A stretch of DNA of 64,000 nt, taken from assembly GCF_046592965.1 (NCBI RefSeq), contig NZ_JBISBV010000001.1, forward strand, positions 496,001 through 560,000. The letters are read 5' to 3'. A program made the translations under genes and the position numbers. Below, in pieces: positions 50,303-57,721 of the stretch. The DNA comes from Marivita sp046592965. Lineage in GTDB: Bacteria; Pseudomonadota; Alphaproteobacteria; Rhodobacterales; Rhodobacteraceae. The notes under the pieces are model-generated. The model was not told where the DNA came from. It saw only the letters and a list, made by a program, of their open reading frames with translations, and made no database searches. Positions within the stretch are counted from its first letter, which is position 1. Every line of letters begins with the position of its first letter.

Positions 50303-50905
50303 TCAGGTCACCACACGCAGGGTCAGGTTGATCCGCCCGCCATTGGGCAGCAACGTCGAACTGTCAGGGCGCACGCGGTCGATCCCGTGATAGGCCCGCC
50401 GCGCCGCGCCTTGCATGACGACCACATCGCCCGAGCGCAGCCAGATGGACTCGGTCTTGCCGCCGCGCGTCGCGTTGCCCACGCGAAACAAGGCCTCGTC
50501 GCCAAGTGAGATCGACACGACAGGCTGGGAAAAATCCGCCTCGTCCTTGTCTTGGTGCAGGCCCATCCTTGCCGCTCCGTCATACCAATTGATCAGACAG
50601 CATTCAGGAAGCCGCGCATCGGGAACCAGATCGCGCCAGATCTTCAGCAGAGCGTCGGGAATCGGCGGCCAGTCAACACCCGACGGATGTCGCGGCTCGT
50701 AACGATAGCCTTTTGCATCGCTGACCCAGCCGTAATCGCCGGCCGCGCTCATTCGCACCGACATCGCTTTGCCGCGCGGCGTCGTCGGTTGGACAAGGGG
50801 CGCTACTGCCAAGCACGCGCGAAGCCGCTCGACCAAATCTTTTTGCTCTGACGCAGGGATATAGGCGGGGTGAATTTCGAAGTCACGGATGCGAAGAACG
50901 GTCAT
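50303..50905 (-). CDS. alkB: Alpha-ketoglutarate-dependent dioxygenase AlkB
   Basis: 200 residues, 2OG-Fe(II) oxygenase fold for oxidative demethylation of N1-methyladenine and N3-methylcytosine. The Fe ligands His117 and Asp119 are in GLHQDKDEADF, His173 in AYHGIDRV; 2-oxoglutarate-binding Arg191 and Arg197 are in RINLTLRV. Substrate loop WYDGAARMGLHQD is typical. Ends directly before the stop of the divergent permease (convergent by zero bases) and is divergent from dnaK. Confidence 0.95.
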   Translation of the reverse strand: MTVLRIRDFEIHPAYIPASEQKDLVERLRACLAVAPLVQPTTPRGKAMSVRMSAAGDYGWVSDAKGYRYEPRHPSGVDWPPIPDALLKIWRDLVPDARLPECCLINWYDGAARMGLHQDKDEADFSQPVVSISLGDEALFRVGNATRGGKTESIWLRSGDVVVMQGAARRAYHGIDRVRPDSSTLLPNGGRINLTLRVVT

Positions 50906-50974
50906 GTTCGCAATTTATTCTACCTCTTCGTGAAAGACATACCAAATTTTCAGAAATTCAGGGTAGCTGCGATG

Positions 50975-51001
50975 CTTGCAGGCGTAGTGTTGCCTCCTTA
51001 T
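50975..51001 (+). promoter_or_regulatory. RpoH-type heat-shock promoter of dnaK, CTTG-N18-CTTAT
   Basis: CTTG (50975-50978), 18-base spacer and CTTAT (50997-51001) match the alphaproteobacterial sigma-32 consensus CTTG-N17/18-CYTAT. It lies 117 bases upstream of dnaK and is directed to it. Confidence 0.75.
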
Positions 51002-51117
51002 ATACCCAGCGGACCTGCTGAAGATGAAAGTCTTTGGCGGAACTCACTGCGGGGCGGGATGCCGGAACGGGTCATCGTCTCGCGACATCGCCTTAAGATA
51101 TGAAGGGATCGAAAAAC

Positions 51118-53043
51118 ATGGCCAAAGTGATTGGTATTGACCTTGGTACAACAAACAGCTGCGTCGCGATCATGGATGGATCGCAACCGCGCGTAATCGA
51201 AAACTCCGAAGGGGCGCGCACGACACCGTCCATCGTCGCATTTACCGACGATGAACGTCTGGTCGGTCAGCCTGCGAAACGGCAGGCCGTGACGAACCCG
51301 GAGAACACCGTCTTTGGTGTCAAGCGTCTGGTCGGTCGTCGCAATGACGATCCGGATCTGGCCAAAGACCGCAAGAACATGCCGTTCGAGGTGATCGACG
51401 GCGGCAATGGCGACGCATGGGTGCGCGCCAAGGGTGACAAGTATTCGCCCTCGCAACTGTCTGCGTTCATTTTGCAGAAGATGAAGGAAACCGCCGAGAG
51501 CTATCTTGGCGAGGAAGTCACGCAAGCGGTGATCACCGTTCCTGCGTACTTCAACGACGCCCAGCGTCAGGCGACCAAGGATGCCGGCAAGATCGCCGGA
51601 CTCGAAGTGCTGCGGATCATCAACGAGCCGACAGCGGCCGCTCTGGCTTATGGCCTCGACAAGAAAGAAGCGCGCACGATCGCAGTCTATGACCTTGGCG
51701 GGGGTACGTTCGACGTCACCATTCTCGAGATTGACGACGGCCTGTTCGAAGTGAAATCCACCAATGGCGACACGTTCCTTGGCGGTGAAGACTTTGACAT
51801 GCGCATCGTCAACTACCTTGCTGACGAGTTCAAGAAAGAGAACGGCGTCGACCTGACCAAGGACAAGATGGCGTTGCAGCGTCTCAAGGAAGCTGCGGAA
51901 AAGGCCAAGATCGAGCTGAGCTCTTCGAGCCAGACCGAGATCAACCAGCCGTTCATCTCGATGGATGGAAAAACCGGCCAGCCGCTGCACCTTGTCATGA
52001 AGCTGACCCGCGCCAAGCTGGAAAGCCTTGTCGGCGATCTGATCAAGGCGTCTCTCAAGCCGTGTCAGGCTGCGTTGAAAGATGCGGGTTTGTCGACGTC
52101 AGACATTGACGAGGTGGTTCTGGTCGGTGGTATGACCCGGATGCCCAAGGTGTTCGACGAAGTGACCAAGTTCTTCGGCAAGGAACCGCACAAGGGTGTG
52201 AACCCTGACGAGGTTGTCGCGATGGGTGCCGCCATTCAGGCCGGTGTTCTTCAGGGTGACGTGAAAGACGTTGTGTTGCTTGACGTGACACCGCTGTCGT
52301 TGGGGATCGAGACATTGGGTGGCGTGTTTACCCGCCTGATCGACCGCAATACGACGATCCCGACGAAGAAGTCCCAGATCTTCTCGACCGCCGAAGACAA
52401 CCAGAACGCCGTGACGATCCGTGTGTTCCAGGGTGAGCGCGAGATGGCGTCTGACAACAAGATGCTGGGTCAGTTCAACCTTGAGGACATCCCGCCAGCA
52501 CCGCGCGGTATGCCGCAGATCGAGGTGACGTTCGACATCGACGCCAACGGTATCGTGTCCGTGTCCGCCAAGGACAAAGGCACCGGCAAAGAGCAGAACA
52601 TCACGATCCAGGCGTCCGGCGGTCTGTCGGAATCCGACATCGAAAAGATGGTTCAGGATGCCGAAGCCAATGCCGAGTCCGACAAGGAACGTCGCGAGAT
52701 GGTCGAGGCCCGCAACCAGGCGGAAAGCCTGATCCATTCGACAGAGAAATCGGTCGAAGATCACGGCGACAAGGTTGACCCGACGACTGTCGAAGCCATC
52801 GAACTGGCGGTTGCGGCTCTGAAGGACGATCTGGAAGATGAGAAGACCACGGCTGACAAGATCAAGTCGGGTATCCAGAACGTCACCGAAGCTGCGATGA
52901 AGCTTGGTGAGGCAATCTACAAGGCGCAGCAGGATGGCGGCGACTCAGAGCCGTCTGCGGCTGATGCGCAGCAAGGCGGTGAGGACGATGACACCATCGT
53001 TGATGCCGACTTCGAAGATCTCGACGACGACAAGCGCGCCTAA
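51118..53043 (+). CDS. dnaK: Chaperone protein DnaK
   Basis: 641 residues, the usual length. N-terminal ATPase: KVIGIDLGTTNSCVAIMDGS (phosphate 1), IAVYDLGGGTFDVTILEID (phosphate 2), VLVGGMTRMPKVFDEVTKFF, then the substrate-binding domain and a C-terminal acidic tail EDDDTIVDADFEDLDDD. Hsp70 that cooperates with the following dnaJ gene. ATG 51118 was chosen; the frame opens at 51100 but the first codons are not family-like. Under an RpoH-type promoter. Confidence 0.98.
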   Translation: MAKVIGIDLGTTNSCVAIMDGSQPRVIENSEGARTTPSIVAFTDDERLVGQPAKRQAVTNPENTVFGVKRLVGRRNDDPDLAKDRKNMPFEVIDGGNGDAWVRAKGDKYSPSQLSAFILQKMKETAESYLGEEVTQAVITVPAYFNDAQRQATKDAGKIAGLEVLRIINEPTAAALAYGLDKKEARTIAVYDLGGGTFDVTILEIDDGLFEVKSTNGDTFLGGEDFDMRIVNYLADEFKKENGVDLTKDKMALQRLKEAAEKAKIELSSSSQTEINQPFISMDGKTGQPLHLVMKLTRAKLESLVGDLIKASLKPCQAALKDAGLSTSDIDEVVLVGGMTRMPKVFDEVTKFFGKEPHKGVNPDEVVAMGAAIQAGVLQGDVKDVVLLDVTPLSLGIETLGGVFTRLIDRNTTIPTKKSQIFSTAEDNQNAVTIRVFQGEREMASDNKMLGQFNLEDIPPAPRGMPQIEVTFDIDANGIVSVSAKDKGTGKEQNITIQASGGLSESDIEKMVQDAEANAESDKERREMVEARNQAESLIHSTEKSVEDHGDKVDPTTVEAIELAVAALKDDLEDEKTTADKIKSGIQNVTEAAMKLGEAIYKAQQDGGDSEPSAADAQQGGEDDDTIVDADFEDLDDDKRA

Positions 53044-53065
53044 CGCTTGTTGGGCGGAACCGATC

Positions 53066-53098
53066 AGGGGCCGGACCGACCATCGGGCCGGCCTCTTT
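53066..53098 (+). terminator. Hairpin between dnaK and dnaJ
   Basis: AGGGGCCGG (53066-53074) / CCGGCCTCT (53088-53096) with one mismatch, plus the inner CCGA-CCA-TCGG, giving an extended stem ending in a short T run. Probably an attenuating terminator lowering dnaJ relative to dnaK. Confidence 0.7.
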
Positions 53099-53120
53099 CG
53101 TTCCGTAGATGGAGGGATTG

Positions 53121-54260
53121 ATGTCCAAACGTGACTATTACGACGTGCTCGGCCTGTCCAAAGGCGCTTCGCCCGATGAGATCAAGAAGGCGTATCGCCA
53201 AAAGGCGAAAGAGCTTCACCCCGACCGGAACTCCGGCAATCCGAATGCCGAGGCCCAGTTCAAGGAAGCCAACGAGGCACACGAGATTCTGAAGGATGCC
53301 GAAAAAAAGGCTGCCTATGACCGGTATGGGCATGCGGCTTTTGAAGGTGGCATGGGTGGCGGACGCCACGGCGGCGGGCAAGGCGATTTCGCGAGCGCCT
53401 TCTCGGATGTGTTCGATGACCTTTTCGGCGACTTCATGGGCGGCGGAGGACGTGGCGGTGGCCGTCAGCGCGCCGCGCGTGGGGCTGACTTGCGATACAA
53501 CCTGCGCGTAACGCTCGAAGATTCCTTTGCCGGGTTGCAGAAAACGATCCAGGTGCCAACGTCCGTCCAGTGCGAATCCTGTTCCGGTTCGGGTGCCGAG
53601 GGCGGCGCCGAACCCACCACATGTCCGACCTGTTCGGGTATGGGAAAGGTGCGCGCGACGCAGGGGTTCTTCACCGTTGAACGCACCTGTCCGACCTGTT
53701 CGGGGCTTGGTCAGACGATCAAAAATCCCTGCAAGACCTGCGCCGGGGCCGGTCGGGTCAACAAGGAACGCGCACTCTCGGTGAACATTCCAAAGGGCGT
53801 CGAAACGGGCACGCGCATTCGACTGGCCGGAGAGGGCGAGGCGGGCTTGCGCGGCGGGCCTCCGGGCGATCTTTACATTTTCATCGAAGTAGCACCGCAC
53901 AAACTGTTCGAGCGGGACGGCGTGCATCTCCATTGCCGCGTGCCCGTTTCGATGATCGTGGCCGCGCTCGGCGGCACCATCGAGGTGCCCACAATCGACG
54001 GTGGCCGCAGCCGCGTGTCGATCCCCAATGGCAGCCAGTCGGGCCGCCAGATGCGCCTTCGCAGCAAGGGGATGCCATCGCTTCGCGGTCAGGGGCAAGG
54101 TGATATGTTCATCGAACTTGCGGTTGAAACGCCGGTCAACCTGACCTCGAAACAGAAAGAACTGTTGCGCGAGTTCGAAGATCTCAGCGAAGACAACAAC
54201 CCGGAATCGAAAAGCTTTTTCAAATCCGTCAAAGGTTTTTGGGATTCCATGAAAGGCTAG
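53121..54260 (+). CDS. dnaJ: Chaperone protein DnaJ
   Basis: 379 residues. J-domain (about 5-70) with HPD at 33-35, Gly/Phe-rich region (about 75-125), zinc region with four CxxCxGxG repeats (CESCSGSG, CPTCSGMG, CPTCSGLG, CKTCAGAG) and C-terminal substrate-binding domain. Full type I DnaJ. Start ATG 53121 follows GGAGGG closely; the frame also opens at 53109. The intergenic hairpin before it may limit its expression. Confidence 0.97.
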   Translation: MSKRDYYDVLGLSKGASPDEIKKAYRQKAKELHPDRNSGNPNAEAQFKEANEAHEILKDAEKKAAYDRYGHAAFEGGMGGGRHGGGQGDFASAFSDVFDDLFGDFMGGGGRGGGRQRAARGADLRYNLRVTLEDSFAGLQKTIQVPTSVQCESCSGSGAEGGAEPTTCPTCSGMGKVRATQGFFTVERTCPTCSGLGQTIKNPCKTCAGAGRVNKERALSVNIPKGVETGTRIRLAGEGEAGLRGGPPGDLYIFIEVAPHKLFERDGVHLHCRVPVSMIVAALGGTIEVPTIDGGRSRVSIPNGSQSGRQMRLRSKGMPSLRGQGQGDMFIELAVETPVNLTSKQKELLREFEDLSEDNNPESKSFFKSVKGFWDSMKG

Positions 54261-54263
54261 TCC

Positions 54264-54290
54264 AACGGCTCCGCAAAATGCGGGGCCGTT
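54264..54290 (+). terminator. Hairpin after dnaJ
   Basis: AACGGCTCCGC / GCGGGGCCGTT stem with one mismatch and loop AAAAT, three bases after the stop. Only a weak T-run follows, so termination is likely but not ideal. Confidence 0.6.
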
Positions 54291-54327
54291 AGTGCTTTCT
54301 TAAGCGTCGCAGGTCCATTCTGCGGCT

Positions 54328-55071
54328 ATGACGCAGTTCTCTAACACTCAGGCATCACTATTCGAGGCGCCGGCACCGATCCCGGCCAAACCACGTGTTC
54401 CGTCCTATATTGCGGGTCACCGGAAACGCTTGCGAGACAGGTTTCTCGTCGGCGGGCCAGAGCCGTTGCCGGATTATGAAATGCTGGAACTTTTGCTGTT
54501 CCGCACAATCCGGAACGGCGATGTCAAACCGGTTGCATACCGGCTTATCGAAACGTTCGGCGATTTCAATCGGGTCATCTCGGCGCCGATCCAACGTCTC
54601 AAAGAGGTGCAAGGCGTCGGGCACGAGGTGGCGGTTGATCTCAAACTGGTCGAAGCTGCGGCACATCGTTTGTCACAGGCGCGGGTTCTGCAAAAGCCAG
54701 TAATCTCAAGCTGGGACGCGCTGTTGGAGTATTGCCGAATAACCATGGCGCACCGAGAAACCGAGCAATTTCGCATTTTGTTTCTGGATCGCAAGAACGT
54801 GCTCATCGCCGATGAAATGCAGGCCAAAGGCACGGTCGATCATGTGCCCGTCTACCCGCGCGAGGTGATCAAGCGCGCGCTTGATCTGAATGCGTCGGCA
54901 CTGATCCTGGTGCACAACCATCCCTCGGGCGATCCTACGCCATCGCAGGCCGATATCACGATGACGCAAGACATCGTCCGCGCTTGCGAAGCGGTGGGCC
55001 TGTCGGTGCACGACCATTTGATCGTCGGCAAATCGCGGGAAACCAGCTTTCGCTCGGACGGTCTGATCTAG
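54328..55071 (+). CDS. radC: RadC/MPN-domain DNA repair-associated protein
   Basis: 247 residues. HhH-like N terminus about 30-110 (IAGHRKRLRDRFLVGGPEPL) and a JAMM/MPN+ domain about 125-247. The metal site His196, His198, Ser206, Asp209 lies in VHNHPSGDPTPSQAD. The actual biochemical function of RadC is unresolved. 3' end overlaps the convergent gene by four bases. Confidence 0.92.
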   Translation: MTQFSNTQASLFEAPAPIPAKPRVPSYIAGHRKRLRDRFLVGGPEPLPDYEMLELLLFRTIRNGDVKPVAYRLIETFGDFNRVISAPIQRLKEVQGVGHEVAVDLKLVEAAAHRLSQARVLQKPVISSWDALLEYCRITMAHRETEQFRILFLDRKNVLIADEMQAKGTVDHVPVYPREVIKRALDLNASALILVHNHPSGDPTPSQADITMTQDIVRACEAVGLSVHDHLIVGKSRETSFRSDGLI

Positions 55072-56627
55072 CGAACCCAAACCTCAACACGTCGGTTCAC
55101 CTGCCGACCCCAGCGCGTGTCGTCACATGCCATTGGCATCGCTTCGCCAAAGGCATCCGTCGACAGATGTACCTGAGAGAGGCTGGACGTTTCCACCGCC
55201 GCCTCGACGGCCGTTTTTACCGCGTGTGCCCTTTGGTGCGCGATATCGAGGTTACTTGATGCAGGCCCGGCCCCGTCCGAAAACCCGACGAAGACCATTT
55301 GACGCCCGTCATAAACACCGGCCTCAATGGTGTGTGCGAGGTGCTGTACGTTGGACCGCGATTGTGCGTCGAGCCGGGCCGCACCGGGTTCGAACCGAAA
55401 CGATGTGGACAGCCGCCGCAGCGGCGACAGCGTGTCGACCATGCGCTTGAGTGTCTCCAAACCGTCCTCACCTTCGGCCGTCCGGATCGCGTTGGCAAAT
55501 CGATCGCCTTGAACGTTCAGTGCAATTTCTTCGGGTGCCTGATCCACAAATCCTGCGCGACGGGAGATGATCTGCGCCGGGCCGGTGCGCGTGTAGGCGA
55601 GGAATTCCCGCGCCAGCTTGGGCAGGCGGCGGGCTGGAACGTATAAAAACATCGGTGCGGTCAGCGGGTAGTCTTCGGTCTTGATCGTCAACCGGTTGGC
55701 GCGCAACGAAAACCCACAGGTTCCGGTGAGTGCAAGCGGCTTGCTGTTGCCGATCTCGGAATGGCTGGAGATGCCTATGGCCAATTGATCTTCGGTCACC
55801 GCGCGAGCGAGGTCGGTGTTGGTTGCATGTCGGCGTACAGTGTCCAACAACCTCACCGACGCACGACGCAGGATGCGGTCCTCGACCGCCTGCGCGATGC
55901 CGGATTGGGCGTCGCGCAAATGCACCGATATGGGCGCATCAGGCCCACCCAGACTGCGCCAGTTTTCGAATTCGCCCGATAAAACACGCGCCAGATCGGT
56001 GATAGATATCGCAGAAACCGGATTTGTAGGCGATACGATCACTGTCATCGCATCTAGCGCAAGGACCCGGCTTCGGTTCACGTCATCCAGTTCGCCCAAA
56101 CCGGCCTCGGCGGCAAGCGCCAGTTCGCCGGGGCGTATTTCGCGCAGCGCCATCACCAGGTCCGCCTCATCGGCGAGAAGATCGGCAAAGCCCTCGTCAG
56201 TGCTGGAAACGCGAAAGCTGAAGCGGCCCACCCTTGCGCCCGATTTGGGTTGGGACAGGATATATTCGAAATGTGTCTCATCACCGATCATGCGTTCGGA
56301 CGTAAGACCATTCTGAAGCGCAAATCCTTCGACCAGTGCGGGCATCAACACCTCTCCGATTGTCGAGGACCCCGAGATTGACAATTCGGCCACGTAATTG
56401 ACCAGCGATGGGCAACCGGGCCCCTCGCACAATACGCCTGAGCCATCGACGGTCAGTTCACCGTAGCGGGTTTCAACCCGGTAAAATTCTCCATCAAAGC
56501 CGAGAAGCGTACCGGAAAGCTCTATCGCGCCGTCCCGTGACCGTAGGGTCACGTCATCCGCAACCGCCGGTAAGCCCGAAACGAGCAGGAAAAGTACGGC
56601 CCCAAGTGCCGCACGAAAATGTCTCAT
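55068..56627 (-). CDS. PstS-like periplasmic binding domain fused to an OmpA C-terminal domain
   Basis: 519 residues. Signal peptide about 1-23 (ending AVADD), then a type II periplasmic-binding fold (about 80-365); LSISGSSTIGEVLMPALVEG resembles the phosphate-binding start of PstS. A C-terminal OmpA peptidoglycan-binding domain (about 400-519; VFVGFSDGAGPASSNLDIAH and GRQVNRRVEVWVR). One protein would hold a ligand-binding domain at the cell wall. No pst transport genes lie adjacent, so phosphate scavenging or sensing is an inference. Convergent with radC; preceded by a secreted protein of unknown function. Confidence 0.85.
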   Translation of the reverse strand: MRHFRAALGAVLFLLVSGLPAVADDVTLRSRDGAIELSGTLLGFDGEFYRVETRYGELTVDGSGVLCEGPGCPSLVNYVAELSISGSSTIGEVLMPALVEGFALQNGLTSERMIGDETHFEYILSQPKSGARVGRFSFRVSSTDEGFADLLADEADLVMALREIRPGELALAAEAGLGELDDVNRSRVLALDAMTVIVSPTNPVSAISITDLARVLSGEFENWRSLGGPDAPISVHLRDAQSGIAQAVEDRILRRASVRLLDTVRRHATNTDLARAVTEDQLAIGISSHSEIGNSKPLALTGTCGFSLRANRLTIKTEDYPLTAPMFLYVPARRLPKLAREFLAYTRTGPAQIISRRAGFVDQAPEEIALNVQGDRFANAIRTAEGEDGLETLKRMVDTLSPLRRLSTSFRFEPGAARLDAQSRSNVQHLAHTIEAGVYDGRQMVFVGFSDGAGPASSNLDIAHQRAHAVKTAVEAAVETSSLSQVHLSTDAFGEAMPMACDDTRWGRQVNRRVEVWVR

Positions 56628-56651
56628 GGAGTATGCCTTTGAAGCGCCCGA

Positions 56652-57617
56652 TTACCTTGCGGCGATTGTCAGGTTTTCAACAACATTTTTCAACATCAAG
56701 AAATCGCCGACCGTGTCGCAGCCAGGCACATCAATCGTCAACTCCCGCGACTTCAGGTCGTGCTCTTGGCGAAGTTCAAGCGTTTGTGCCTCGACGACCG
56801 TGTTGCAATTAGAGGCTTGAATTGCCGCCTCGACCGTCAAAGTGACGGTGCCAGAGGACTCGGTCACGCCAGTGGGGAAAGTGTAGACCTCGGCCAAGAG
56901 AGCGTCGGGGGCGTCTGGTTGACCCAATCTGGTAAGAAAGCCGCCGTCGCCAGTTGCGGCGCGGCTTGCGTCGAAATTGGCGCCTTGCCAGATGTGACCA
57001 TCCGAAAAGTACTGCGCGTCGAACTCGCGCGCGTGCAATTGCAATCCGGCGTCGCCGCGCCATTGCAGCACAACACGGTCGTAAAACGGAATTGTGCTGA
57101 CCTCTGCATGTGCAACAGCGCCGGTGCCGTCAAGAAACGAAGCGATCACCAGCGCGCGTTCCGACAGCGCCGGAATGTCAACGCTGAGGCTGCCGTCGGG
57201 CTGCATCACGTCGGTGAACATCAAGCCGCTATGATGCAGTGTCACACGTTCGCTTCCGTGACAGGGCGCGCGCAACGTGACCGAGAGCATCGCGCCGGCA
57301 GTGGCGGTGGCGGTGAGGTCGATGTCGCAGGAAAAGCCGCTCTCCACCGGCGCTTTCGGCAGATCGATCCGGGGCGCGGTTCCCAAGGCGGCCGTGTTGC
57401 TTACGAGCGACGTCGGCAAAGCGACCGTGACCGGAACATCAAGCGGAACCGGCGCTTTGGGTGTCGATGACACCTCTTGAACGTCTGACATCACGAGTTG
57501 CTTCTGAACCGATCGCGCTGGCGTACCCGACGAGGGCAGGTATTGCATCGCTGCGCCAATGCCCAGTGCTGCGACAACCGTTCCGGCGGCGATAAGGACA
57601 GAAGCTTTCCGAATCAT
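56652..57617 (-). CDS. Secreted or membrane-anchored protein of unknown function
   Basis: 321 residues. One N-terminal hydrophobic helix (about 7-25, SVLIAAGTVVAALGIGAAMQ) followed by a Ser/Pro/Thr-rich linker (about 30-90) and a beta-rich domain. Cysteines at SGFSCDIDL, RAPCHGSE, ASNCNTV and VPGCDTV suggest two disulfides, consistent with a periplasmic location. The middle (VVLQWRGDAGLQLHAREFDA) looks like a carbohydrate-binding or pilin-like sheet, but I recognise no family. Lies 104 bases downstream of secA on the same strand; it may be co-transcribed. Function unknown. Confidence 0.6.
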   Translation of the reverse strand: MIRKASVLIAAGTVVAALGIGAAMQYLPSSGTPARSVQKQLVMSDVQEVSSTPKAPVPLDVPVTVALPTSLVSNTAALGTAPRIDLPKAPVESGFSCDIDLTATATAGAMLSVTLRAPCHGSERVTLHHSGLMFTDVMQPDGSLSVDIPALSERALVIASFLDGTGAVAHAEVSTIPFYDRVVLQWRGDAGLQLHAREFDAQYFSDGHIWQGANFDASRAATGDGGFLTRLGQPDAPDALLAEVYTFPTGVTESSGTVTLTVEAAIQASNCNTVVEAQTLELRQEHDLKSRELTIDVPGCDTVGDFLMLKNVVENLTIAAR

Positions 57618-57721
57618 GGCAGACTCCCCGATGCGTTAACTGCAAGGATGTGTCTGTCACGCGATTCGGGTGCACCTAGGGCGCGGATTTGGTCACTTTG
57701 CGTCGGCTTTGTGGCACGAGA

